From NCBI GenBank assembly GCA_021836925.1, contig JAKBHG010000009.1, positions 1 through 12,370 on the forward strand: a stretch of DNA of 12,370 nt, given 5' to 3'. Below are positions 1 to 6,060 of the stretch, one piece after another. The translations under genes were made by a program, and so were the position numbers. Position 1 is the first letter of the stretch; each line of letters opens with the position of its first letter. The notes under the pieces are model-generated. The model saw only the letters and a program-made list of their open reading frames with translations. It was not told the DNA's origin and made no database searches. Origin of the DNA: Microcaldota archaeon. GTDB taxonomy: Archaea; Micrarchaeota; Micrarchaeia; Micrarchaeales; Micrarchaeaceae.

Positions 1-195
1 GAAGCCGGCGTGCTGCAGGTCAAGAAGCTTGCTCAGTGATATGAGATGGCCCATGTGCAGCGGGCCGGTTATGGCCCTGCCGTAGTATACTGACAAACTC
101 TTCTTTCCGGAAAGCTTCTCCTCGAGCTCGCTCCTGGTGAGCATCTCTGCCGTGTTCCTTGTTACAAGTTCCGTCTTTTGCTTCAGGTCAGTCAT
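1..195 (-). CDS. tyrS: Tyrosyl-tRNA synthetase, N-terminal part (cut by window edge)
   Basis: This reading frame runs without a stop from an ATG at 195 to the window edge and gives the first 65 residues. It reads as the N-terminus of an archaeal/eukaryotic-type class I tyrosyl-tRNA synthetase, which attaches tyrosine to tRNA-Tyr in the cytoplasm. Residues 8-20 (TELVTRNTAEMLT) match the usual opening helix (L-x-x-R-N-x-x-E-x-x). Residues 36-50 (VYYGRAITGPLHMGH) hold the first Rossmann strand and the ATP-binding HIGH motif, here HMGH at 47-50. The stretch ISLSKLLDLQHAGF follows, as in the family. The T-G before the HIGH motif is closer to the eukaryotic form (A-T-T-G) than to the P-S-G of many archaea. 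A GGTG lies about 10 bases upstream of the ATG, and a weak TATA-like element lies at 232-242. TrpRS is the main alternative, but its signature around HIGH differs. The C-terminal KMSKS motif is outside the window. Confidence 0.82.
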   Translation of the reverse strand, partial: MTDLKQKTELVTRNTAEMLTRSELEEKLSGKKSLSVYYGRAITGPLHMGHLISLSKLLDLQHAGF

Positions 196-486
196 GCACA
201 TGCACCATGGCCGTAGCTAAATCGCTAAGCACTCTATTATGCTTTTCCTACAGCCGCGACTTCATAAAACCCCAAGGACGGGCAATTGGTGGTCGTTTGA
301 TGCGCGGAGGGCAACCCATAGTAAAGCCGCCGTACTGCTATCGGCGCAAATTCTTCCGTGATGAACTGCGCCGTGAGCTTCACCTCATATCTGTTCCTAC
401 TATTGAAATCGGACGCCACAATGCCCTATTACGCTATGGCGCACCCATTTTAAATAAGAGGGAACCTATCTATTGTGGTAATTGTG
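196..486. other. Intergenic region between divergent tyrS and CYTH gene
   Basis: About 290 bases separate the two divergent start codons. The tyrS end has a GGTG ribosome site and a weak TATA-like CATAATAG (minus strand, about 233-241). The other end has the clear TATA box of the CYTH gene at 448-455. In between I see no tRNA, strong hairpin or repeat. Open frames exist on both strands (about 60 codons on minus at 237-419; a plus frame that runs back into tyrS), but neither has a convincing start, ribosome site or family resemblance. Confidence 0.5.
448..455 (+). promoter_or_regulatory. TATA box of the CYTH-domain gene
   Basis: TTTAAATA lies 39 bases (first T to A of ATG) ahead of the chosen ATG at 487. 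Archaeal transcripts usually begin roughly 30 bases after the first T, which puts the start near 478 and leaves a leader of about 9 bases. This is an inference from spacing only. Confidence 0.55.
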
Positions 487-1068
487 ATGGGCAATAACAT
501 AGAAGTGGAAGGGAGATTCAGGATAAGGGATATAGAGGAATTCAAGAGAAAGCTTGTGGAGAACGGCGCGACACTATTGAAAAGTGCGGAGATAGAGGAC
601 CGTTACTACACCATGAAGAGCAGGGATTTTGACAATACAATCGAGGCTCTGAGAATAAGGACAGTGACGGGCGAGGAAGGTGCCACGCTAACGTACAAGG
701 GAGGCGGTAACAAGGACTCTGTTGTCATGGCTGTTCCTGAATATGAGACGCACATAGACAAACCAGAGGTCATGGAAAGCATATTCGGTTTCATTGACAT
801 AGTGCCGCTCGGCAGCGTTAAGAGCATACGCAAAAGGAGGCATTCCTACCAGTTCGGCAAACTGAAGGTGGACCTTGACGAGTTTCCAGGTTTCGGCACG
901 TTTGCGGACATAGAGGCAATTGCGAACAGCGAATCCGAAACGCAAACTGCCATCGATGAGGTGAACGCGGCAAAGGAAAGGTTGGGCATACCGGAAGAGG
1001 ACAGGATAACGCGATCCATAGGCTTCCTCATGAAGGAAGCCAGGGAGAACGGGACATTCAAAGGCTAG
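487..1068 (+). CDS. CYTH-domain protein (class IV adenylate cyclase / triphosphatase fold)
   Basis: This 193-residue protein has the CYTH pattern (CyaB adenylate cyclase / thiamine triphosphatase superfamily), a triphosphate-binding beta-tunnel. The N-terminal signature E-x-E-x-K appears as E6-V-E8-G-R10, so the usual lysine is arginine. Charged tunnel residues follow in order: R56/R58 (ALRIR), K71 (TYKGG), the basic run K116-R118, then V-D-L-D-E (128-132) and D-I-E (141-143), the last resembling the metal-binding acidic strand. Length fits the family (about 170-200). ATG 487 is chosen because the family begins just before the E-x-E motif and the TATA box leaves a short leader; a GTG at 475 is in frame but would fall before the predicted transcript start. 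CYTH proteins act on triphosphorylated substrates (ATP, thiamine triphosphate, tripolyphosphate). Which one this uses cannot be told from sequence, and true cyclase activity in archaea is not assured. Confidence 0.85.
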   Translation: MGNNIEVEGRFRIRDIEEFKRKLVENGATLLKSAEIEDRYYTMKSRDFDNTIEALRIRTVTGEEGATLTYKGGGNKDSVVMAVPEYETHIDKPEVMESIFGFIDIVPLGSVKSIRKRRHSYQFGKLKVDLDEFPGFGTFADIEAIANSESETQTAIDEVNAAKERLGIPEEDRITRSIGFLMKEARENGTFKG

Positions 1069-1098
1069 CAAAGCCAAGGCTAAACGTTGAAAAACAGC

Positions 1099-1127
1099 AT
1101 AAAAACAGAAAGGGAACTTTCGTTCCC
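1099..1127 (-). terminator. Hairpin plus U-tract downstream of the cold-shock gene
   Basis: On the minus strand, 20 bases after the cold-shock stop codon, the RNA can form a perfect 6-bp stem GGGAAC/GUUCCC (1127-1122 and 1117-1112) closed by a GAAA (GNRA) tetraloop. A T-rich run (TTTCTGTTTTT) follows. This is the layout of an intrinsic terminator. Archaeal RNA polymerase generally needs only the U-tract, so the stem may serve to stabilise the mRNA 3' end. It lies between convergent genes and has no U-tract on the plus side. Confidence 0.55.
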
Positions 1128-1146
1128 AATAAAGCTTAGGTTAGGA

Positions 1147-1338
1147 TTATACCCTTCTTACGTTCTTGGCCTTCGGGCCCTTGTCGCCCTGCTCGACCTC
1201 GTATTCAACCTCGTCGCCCACGTTGAGCATCGCTCCGCCCTCGATTGCACTTGTGTGCACGAACACATCCTTTCCATCTTCGCCGGTTATGAAACCGAAA
1301 CCCCTTGCGGAGTTGAACATCTTTACTTTTCCTCTCAT
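1147..1338 (-). CDS. Cold-shock domain protein (CspA-like)
   Basis: This 63-residue protein is a single cold-shock domain, a five-stranded OB-fold that binds single-stranded RNA and DNA and melts RNA structure. Both RNA-binding motifs are visible: RNP1 as R-G-F-G-F-I (12-17, usual lysine replaced by arginine) and RNP2 as V-F-V-H-T-S (25-30). The C-terminal strand EYEVEQGDKGPKAKNV is typical. The frame extends 12 codons further upstream, but the ATG at 1338 matches the family start (M-x-G-x-V-K-x-F). The TATA-like ATTATAG at 1378-1384 would give a leader of about 15 bases; an AT-rich AATAATAA nearer the gene is an alternative that would make it leaderless. The gene follows aspS by 77 bases but probably has its own promoter. 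CspA-type proteins are common in bacteria and patchy in archaea, so acquisition from bacteria is likely. Confidence 0.9.
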   Translation of the reverse strand: MRGKVKMFNSARGFGFITGEDGKDVFVHTSAIEGGAMLNVGDEVEYEVEQGDKGPKAKNVRRV

Positions 1339-1377
1339 TTGACTCACTTTGTAGTGTTTATTATTGTACAGCATAGT

Positions 1378-1384
1378 CTATAAT
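1378..1384 (-). promoter_or_regulatory. TATA-like element of the cold-shock gene
   Basis: ATTATAG on the minus strand lies in the 77-base gap between the aspS stop and the cold-shock start, about 40-46 bases before the ATG. It is a moderate match only; the AT-rich stretch at 1358-1368 is the competing candidate. Confidence 0.35.
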
Positions 1385-1415
1385 CCTATGCCTTGCGGGC
1401 CTTTTCATGCCTTTT

Positions 1416-2741
1416 TCATGGGAACAGGCGTTTTATGTCCCTGAAGGCGAACGTGACCTCGCGCACGTTCTCTATGTTAAGCATCTGTTTCAGCAGCCTC
1501 GTAAGCCCGAAGCCGAGGCCGCCGTGCGGCGGCGCCCCGAACCTGAAGAAGTCCGTGTAAAATCTTATGTTTTCCTCGCCAAGACCCTTCTCCTTCGCCT
1601 GCTTCATGAGTACGTCATGCCTATGCTCCCTCTGGGATCCTGTGGTGACCTCAAGCCCTTTGTAAAGGAGGTCGAAGCCCTTCGTGACGCCCTGCTTCTC
1701 TTCCTTCCTCATGTGATAGAAAGGCTTGACGCTCCAAGGGTACTCTGTAACGAATACGAACTCGCTGCCGTACCTCTCCTTTGCAAGCGCGCCGATGGCC
1801 CTCTCCTCTTCTGGGGTGAGATCGTCGCCACCTGATTGCCTTCCCTGCCCCTTCAGCAAGGCCTTCGCCTCTTCGAACGTCAGCCTTGGAAAAGGCGTTT
1901 TTGGAACAGTAACCTCGACCGAATACAGCCTCTTTATTTCGTCGCCATGCCTCTCCTTCACCCTACCCAGGATATGGGTCAGCCATCCCTCCTCGAACTC
2001 CATGATATCCTCGTGCGACTCAATCCAGGACATTTCCATGTCTACTGAAGTGAACTCCGTGTCGTGCCTCGTCGTGTTTGAGGGGTTTGCCCTGAATACC
2101 GGGCCAATCTCGAACACCCTGTCCAAGCCGGCGCACATGGCCATCTGCTTGTAGAACTGGGGCGACTGCGCAAGGAACGCGGTCCTGTCGAAATATACTA
2201 CCGGGAACAGCTCCGCGCCGCTCTCGCTCGGCGAGCCCATAAGCTTCGGCGAATGTATCTCTATGAAGCCCTCCTTGAGCCAGTATTCCCTCATCGCGGC
2301 CTCTGCCGTAGTCTGTATCTTGAATATCAGCGCGTTCTTCTGCTTCCTTATGTCTAAGAACCGCCAGTCGAGCCTGGTGTCCAGGAGTGCATTGGTCTTG
2401 CCGTTTACCTGTATGGGCAGCTGCGGCTCGGCCCTGCTAAACACTACCATCTCTTCGGGAATTATCTCGATTCCTGAGGAGACCTTCTCGTTGGCATTGA
2501 CCGTGCCCTTGATGCCGATGGTCGATTCCTTCGCGAGGCCGCCTATCTCTTCGAACGGCTTCGTGCCGCCTTTGAAGGTAAGCTGCACAGTGCCGCTCAC
2601 GTCCGCGAGGATGGCGAATTTCAGCTTGCCCACGTCGCGGATTTCCCTAAGGAAGCCCATGACCGTGACGCTCTTGCCGTGCATGCCCTTGCCTACTTCG
2701 GCAAGCATGCAGCTCCTCTTCCAAACCTCGCTGCCTGACAT
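1416..2741 (-). CDS. aspS: Aspartyl-tRNA synthetase, probably non-discriminating
   Basis: This 441-residue class II synthetase has an N-terminal OB-fold anticodon-binding domain (about 20-105) and a catalytic domain with motif 2 at about 215-240 (PVFRANPSNTTRHDTEFTS, catalytic R217) and motif 3 at about 408-420 (G-F-G-L-T-R, R415). No bacterial GAD insertion is present, so it is of the shorter archaeal class. The motif 2 and tail wording (RHDTEFTS..D.E.SWIESHED; REVTF.FR) recalls the archaeal-like AspRS2 of Deinococcus and actinobacteria more than Thermococcus AspRS. Position W26 of the discriminating Thermococcus enzyme aligns with R32 here. With gatCAB and tRNA-Asn directly upstream, it most likely charges both tRNA-Asp and tRNA-Asn; this is inferred from context. 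ATG 2741 is chosen over the in-frame GTG at 2744 because GGTGA (2746-2750) is then properly spaced. AsnRS is unlikely from the motifs. Confidence 0.9.
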   Translation of the reverse strand: MSGSEVWKRSCMLAEVGKGMHGKSVTVMGFLREIRDVGKLKFAILADVSGTVQLTFKGGTKPFEEIGGLAKESTIGIKGTVNANEKVSSGIEIIPEEMVVFSRAEPQLPIQVNGKTNALLDTRLDWRFLDIRKQKNALIFKIQTTAEAAMREYWLKEGFIEIHSPKLMGSPSESGAELFPVVYFDRTAFLAQSPQFYKQMAMCAGLDRVFEIGPVFRANPSNTTRHDTEFTSVDMEMSWIESHEDIMEFEEGWLTHILGRVKERHGDEIKRLYSVEVTVPKTPFPRLTFEEAKALLKGQGRQSGGDDLTPEEERAIGALAKERYGSEFVFVTEYPWSVKPFYHMRKEEKQGVTKGFDLLYKGLEVTTGSQREHRHDVLMKQAKEKGLGEENIRFYTDFFRFGAPPHGGLGFGLTRLLKQMLNIENVREVTFAFRDIKRLFP

Positions 2742-2745
2742 CACT

Positions 2746-2750
2746 TCACC
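2746..2750 (-). promoter_or_regulatory. Ribosome binding site that decides the aspS start
   Basis: GGTGA, complementary to the archaeal 16S 3' end, lies 4 bases before ATG 2741 but only 1 base before the alternative GTG 2744. It sits in the 13-base gap after the tRNA discriminator base, so it would survive at the 5' end of aspS mRNA once the tRNA 3' end is cut. Confidence 0.6.
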
Positions 2751-2754
2751 ATTA

Positions 2755-2827
2755 CGCCTCCGGCAGGACTCGAACCTGCGGCCTACTGGTTAACAGCCAG
2801 TCGCTCTACCTGCTGAGCTACAGAGGC
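2755..2827 (-). tRNA. tRNA-Asn (anticodon GUU)
   Basis: A complete 73-base tRNA folds from the minus strand. The acceptor stem is GCCTCTG/CGGAGGC with one G-U pair (6-67). U8-A9 follows, then D stem GCTC/GAGC with AGCAGGTA loop, anticodon stem ACTGG/CCAGT, loop CTGTTAA with anticodon GTT, a 5-base variable loop (AGGCC), T stem GCAGG/CCTGC with loop TTCGAGT, and discriminator G73. CCA is not encoded, as is usual in archaea, so a CCA-adding enzyme is required. No intron is present. The first pair is G1-C72 rather than the U1-A72 that bacterial GatCAB uses as an identity element. The gene lies between gatB and aspS, and its first ten bases overlap the end of gatB. This tRNA is the substrate of the flanking AspRS and GatCAB. 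Confidence 0.97.
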
Positions 2828-4233
2828 ATTTTCAACTCTTCCCTTATCATCCTCGCGATTTCCTTTGGATCTCCTCTCTTTTTCGTTTCCTTAAGCACAA
2901 CACCTATCAGGTACTGCATCGCTTCGCCCTTTCCTTCCCTTAGCTCAGCCGACGCTTTAGCATTCTCTCTTATCACCTTTTTAACTGTTCTCTCCAGCTC
3001 TTCGGCTGTCGGGGCTGCGCCAGCCTTTTCGGCTATCTCCGAGGGCCTTGAGCCGGTGTCGGCATACTCCTTTATCACCTCCTTCGCGTACCTCTCGTTG
3101 ATGCTGCCCTTGTCGACCATCTCGAGGAGCTCGGCGAACGTCTCCGGCCTGGCCTTCGACTGCGATATGCACTCGGATCTCCAGTTGAGGCTCTTGAGCA
3201 GGTAGTTGACCATCCATCTCGAGACGGCGGCGGGCTTGCCATACATCTTGCAGGTGTCCTCGAAGAACGCCGCGAAGTCCCTGCCCGTATAAACTATCAC
3301 CTTCGAATCGTACGCGCTGATGCCGTAGTCGGCCGCAAGCCTTGCCACCATACCGTCAGGCAGCTCGGGCATACTCCCCTTTATTGGGCCGGCCCATGCA
3401 TCCGTGATCTTCAGTATTGGCAGGTCCGGATCGAATATGTAGCCATAGTCCTCCTCGAATTCCTTCTTCCTCAGGGGCATGGTGGTTTTCGCGACCTCGT
3501 CGAAGTGCCTCGTCTCGCGCTCGATTCTCTGCCCCAGCCTGAACAGGTTCTGCTGCCTGACCAGCTCGTAGTTGAGCGCCTTCTCAACGTTCTCGAAACC
3601 CGTGACGTTCTTGATCTCGGCCCGCTCACCGCCCTCTATTGATATGTTTGCATCGACCCTAAGCGTGGCTCCCCCTGACTGGTCATAAACCTTGAGGTAG
3701 TCCAGGACCAGCGCGAGCTTCTCAAGGAAGGCCCTGGCCTCCTTCGGGCTCTTCATGTCAGGCTCTGTCACTATCTCGGCAAGAGGGACTCCAGCCCTGT
3801 TGTAATCTATCAGCACATAGCTTGTAGTTTCCAGGCTTCCGTTCGCGTATGCTATCCTTGCAGGATCCTCCTCAAGGTGCACGCGGCGTATCCTTATCCT
3901 TGAGCCGTTCACGTCAACCTCGCCTTCTGACGCTATAGGCACCTCATATTGCGTTATCTGGTAGTTCTTGGACATGTCAGGATAGAAGTACGTCTTCCTG
4001 GAGAAGTAAGTCTCGGCGTTCAGGCGGCACCCGAGGGCCATGCCTATGCGTATGACGTGGTCTATGGCCCTCTTGTTCAGCACCGGCTTCGTTCCCGGAT
4101 AGCCGAGACAGACCTCGCACGTGGATTCGTTCGGCTTCGCGTCCGTAGGATAGGCCGTGCATGAGCAGAAGAGCTTGCTCTGTGTGTTGAGCTGGCAGTG
4201 CACCTCCAAACCTATCATCGCTTTAACTGCCAT
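2818..4233 (-). CDS. gatB: Asp/Glu-tRNA amidotransferase subunit B
   Basis: This 471-residue protein is the kinase/tRNA-binding subunit of GatCAB. It phosphorylates the side chain of misacylated Asp-tRNA-Asn (or Glu-tRNA-Gln) and transfers ammonia from GatA. It opens with the family signature MIGLEVHCQLNTQSKLFCSC. Four cysteines (C23, C25, C39, C42; the last pair in C-E-V-C-L-G-Y-P-G) form the zinc knuckle seen in many GatB proteins. The YFYPDMSKNYQITQYE segment and a C-terminal helical YqeY-like tail domain are present. No AspRS-like insertion is seen, so it is GatB and not archaeal GatE. The start is ATG 4233 with GGGGTGA (4239-4245) five bases upstream; an in-frame GTG at 4254 lies ahead of that site. 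It overlaps the end of gatA by 11 bases, suggesting coupled translation. Its last codons (CCT CTG TAG) lie inside tRNA-Asn. Confidence 0.95.
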   Translation of the reverse strand: MAVKAMIGLEVHCQLNTQSKLFCSCTAYPTDAKPNESTCEVCLGYPGTKPVLNKRAIDHVIRIGMALGCRLNAETYFSRKTYFYPDMSKNYQITQYEVPIASEGEVDVNGSRIRIRRVHLEEDPARIAYANGSLETTSYVLIDYNRAGVPLAEIVTEPDMKSPKEARAFLEKLALVLDYLKVYDQSGGATLRVDANISIEGGERAEIKNVTGFENVEKALNYELVRQQNLFRLGQRIERETRHFDEVAKTTMPLRKKEFEEDYGYIFDPDLPILKITDAWAGPIKGSMPELPDGMVARLAADYGISAYDSKVIVYTGRDFAAFFEDTCKMYGKPAAVSRWMVNYLLKSLNWRSECISQSKARPETFAELLEMVDKGSINERYAKEVIKEYADTGSRPSEIAEKAGAAPTAEELERTVKKVIRENAKASAELREGKGEAMQYLIGVVLKETKKRGDPKEIARMIREELKMPL

Positions 4234-5647
4234 CGCTTTCACCCCTGCCTCCACTCTCTGCGGCGCTTGCCGCGCTTATCAGCCTGCCCTCCTGGAAATG
4301 GTCCGCGATCAGTTGCATGCCGACTGGCATCCCTGAGACTTTCCCTACCGGCACGGATATTGTAGGGAAGCCGCAGAGGTTCGGTGCAGTAGTCATCCTG
4401 TCTATGTTATATTTGTCGAGAGTCGACATCGCGCTTATCTCGTCGAACCTGGGTGCGACTATCGGCATCGATGGGGTCGCAAGCACATCTGCCTTTCCAA
4501 ACGCGGCCTTGAACTCTTTTATCAGCAGGCTTCGCACCTTGAGCGCCTTGGTATAATACGCATCCCTGAACCCGGCCGCGCGCACGTACGTGCCAAGTAT
4601 TATCCTCCTCTTCGCCTCCTCGCCAAAGCTCTGCGAGCGCACCTTGGAAAAATATTCGGAGAACTCCCCTTCTACCCTCTCCTGCGCGCCATATCTCATG
4701 CCGCAGTACCTCGCGAGGTTGGTCGAGGCCTCGCCCGTAGCGATTATGTAGTACGCAGCGATCGCATACCTAGTAAACGGCATGCCTATCTCAACTACCG
4801 ATGCGCCCATTCCCTCGAGCTGATGGACGGCATCCTCTACAGGCTTCGTTATCTTCCCGTCTATGCCGTCAAAGTACTCCTTCGGCATGCCTATCCTCAT
4901 TCCTTTTATGTCCCTGCCTACATATGCTGTGAAGTCTTCTGCCGCAATCCCGCTGCTGGTGGAATCGAGCGGATCATGGCCGGCTATCGAAGACAGCATC
5001 AGCGCGGAATCGTAGACCTCCTTCGATATTACGCCTATCTTGTCCATGCTGCTCGAATAGTCTATCAAGCCATACCTGGACACGCGGCCGTATGTCGGGG
5101 TCAGGCCGACCGTGCCGGTGAACGCGGCAGGGGCGGTTATGCTGCCTCCTGTAGATTCTGCTATCGCTATGTGCGGGAAGTCTGCAGCAGCCGTCATGCA
5201 GCCTGCGCCGCCGCTGCTGCCTCCGCATGACCTTTCCACGTCAAAGGGGTTCTTAGGTATGGAATACGCGCACGTATCCGAGAAAGTGCCGAAGCCGAAC
5301 TCGTCCTGGGCGGTTTTGCCAATGATCAGTCCGCCGGCTGCCTTTGCCCGTGCGACGGCCGTAGCGTCAAACGGCGGCATGTACCCTTCGAGCATCCTCG
5401 ACCCTGCGGTAGTCCTCATTCCTTCGGCGCACAGGCAGTCCTTCACCGATATAGGAAGATATCCGAGAGGGCCATCCGCAGGCTTGCCTGCCCCATGGCC
5501 AGGATCAGGGTTCAGTGTTATGAACGGCGCGTACTTTTCCTGTATGGAGGCCGTGCTTTCCTTCACTTTTGCAATGAATTCGGCTAAGTCTACACTCCCA
5601 GCCTTAGCTTCCTCCAGAAACGTTTTTACTCCTATTAATATAACCAA
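4223..5647 (-). CDS. gatA: Asp/Glu-tRNA amidotransferase subunit A (glutaminase)
   Basis: This 474-residue amidase-signature protein releases ammonia from glutamine and channels it to GatB. The Ser-cisSer-Lys triad is visible: K69 in LPISVKD, the cis-Ser S145 in the G-G-S-S-G-G loop (142-147), and nucleophile S169 in S-T-G-G-S-I. Spacing between the three fits the family. The usual arginine after G-G-S-I is threonine, and the usual D-T-G-G is S-T-G-G. The N-terminal helix plus YAPFITLNPD match GatA. The start is uncertain. No ATG or GTG lies near the expected N-terminus; a TTG at 5647, one base after the gatC stop, is the best candidate and fits translational coupling. A GGAG at about 5630-5633 has no start codon at the right distance. 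The 3' end overlaps gatB. General amidases share the signature, but the gatC/gatB neighbours settle the identity. Confidence 0.94.
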   Translation of the reverse strand: MVILIGVKTFLEEAKAGSVDLAEFIAKVKESTASIQEKYAPFITLNPDPGHGAGKPADGPLGYLPISVKDCLCAEGMRTTAGSRMLEGYMPPFDATAVARAKAAGGLIIGKTAQDEFGFGTFSDTCAYSIPKNPFDVERSCGGSSGGAGCMTAAADFPHIAIAESTGGSITAPAAFTGTVGLTPTYGRVSRYGLIDYSSSMDKIGVISKEVYDSALMLSSIAGHDPLDSTSSGIAAEDFTAYVGRDIKGMRIGMPKEYFDGIDGKITKPVEDAVHQLEGMGASVVEIGMPFTRYAIAAYYIIATGEASTNLARYCGMRYGAQERVEGEFSEYFSKVRSQSFGEEAKRRIILGTYVRAAGFRDAYYTKALKVRSLLIKEFKAAFGKADVLATPSMPIVAPRFDEISAMSTLDKYNIDRMTTAPNLCGFPTISVPVGKVSGMPVGMQLIADHFQEGRLISAASAAESGGRGESDGS

Positions 5648-5648
5648 C

Positions 5649-5945
5649 TCATACCAGTTTAGGGCCTATTATGTAGCCATCCTCTATGGCCTCGGTGTTC
5701 TTCCCTATGTCCAACTTGCGCTTGCCGCCATCTGCCACATCCTCCCGCCAGACGTTCTCGACCGGCGTGGAGTGATAAGAAGGCTGCAAGCCATTGGTAT
5801 CCGCCTCGCTTATGGACTTGAACGCATCCAGTATCTCCGACATCTCCTTGACAAACTTATCCTTCTCCTCGTCAGCTAGCGCGATCTTGGCGTCGGAACA
5901 GATGCGTTCCAGCAGCGCAGCATCGACTTTCCGGAAGTCCACCAT
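5649..5945 (-). CDS. gatC: Asp/Glu-tRNA amidotransferase subunit C
   Basis: This 98-residue protein is the small GatC subunit, which wraps around the GatA-GatB interface and stabilises the complex. The two N-terminal helices (VDAALLERICSDAKIAL, then DKFVKEMSEILDAFKSI) and the extended loop NGLQPSYHSTPVENVWRED match the family, whose usual length is about 95. ATG 5945 is preferred to an in-frame ATG at 5969 because the latter sits inside the TATA box. With the first T of the TATA at 5975, transcription should start almost exactly at 5945, giving a leaderless mRNA. It is the first gene of the gatC-gatA-gatB-tRNA-aspS unit. Confidence 0.9.
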   Translation of the reverse strand: MVDFRKVDAALLERICSDAKIALADEEKDKFVKEMSEILDAFKSISEADTNGLQPSYHSTPVENVWREDVADGGKRKLDIGKNTEAIEDGYIIGPKLV

Positions 5946-5968
5946 ATTTCTAAATACACACAACTGCA

Positions 5969-5982
5969 TTTATAACCTTTTT
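5969..5982 (-). promoter_or_regulatory. BRE + TATA promoter of the gatCAB/tRNA-Asn/aspS operon
   Basis: On the minus strand AAAAAGG (BRE-like, 5982-5976) runs directly into TTATAAA (5975-5969). The first T is 30 bases from the A of the gatC ATG, the normal distance to an archaeal transcription start, so the mRNA is probably leaderless. Read on the plus strand the same seven bases are TTTATAA, so the element could also fire in the other direction toward 6003. Confidence 0.7.
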
Positions 5983-6002
5983 GTACATACTCCCGCGCGC
6001 AC

Positions 6003-6047
6003 ATGCTGAAGGAGCAGATAGCTATGTATTACTTGCTTGCGAATTAG
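6003..6047 (+). CDS. Possible 14-codon leader ORF (weak)
   Basis: An ATG at 6003 opens a short frame, MLKEQIAMYYLLAN, ending with TAG 13 bases before the ATG of the next gene. It begins 34 bases after the plus-strand reading of the shared TATA box, where a nearly leaderless transcript would start. Nothing else supports translation. It could simply be chance within the 5' region of the 6061 gene. Confidence 0.15.
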   Translation: MLKEQIAMYYLLAN

Positions 6048-6060
6048 TATCGGTGCTTGG

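Noticed and set aside
1..195. Tryptophanyl- rather than tyrosyl-tRNA synthetase
   Set aside because: The opening helix T-R-N-T-x-E-M-L-T and the wording around HMGH fit TyrRS; TrpRS has a different G-P-S/T-G signature and a longer N-terminus.
237..419. Open minus-strand frame of 60 codons upstream of tyrS
   Set aside because: GTG start with no ribosome site, no recognisable composition or motif; it ends just where the weak tyrS TATA-like element lies.
159..497. Open plus-strand frame of 112 codons
   Set aside because: It starts inside tyrS on the opposite strand, has no ribosome site or promoter, overlaps the CYTH start and resembles nothing known.
2818..4233. GatE instead of GatB
   Set aside because: GatE carries an AspRS-like insertion domain and pairs with GatD; here the length is GatB-like and gatA and gatC are adjacent.
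5112..5879. Long plus-strand open frame (255 codons) opposite gatA and gatC
   Set aside because: It is antisense to two clear, well-conserved genes and shows no protein signature; it is a GC-skew shadow.
5946..5969. Upstream ATG (5969) as the gatC start
   Set aside because: It lies inside the TATA box, would add residues not typical of GatC, and precedes the predicted transcript start.
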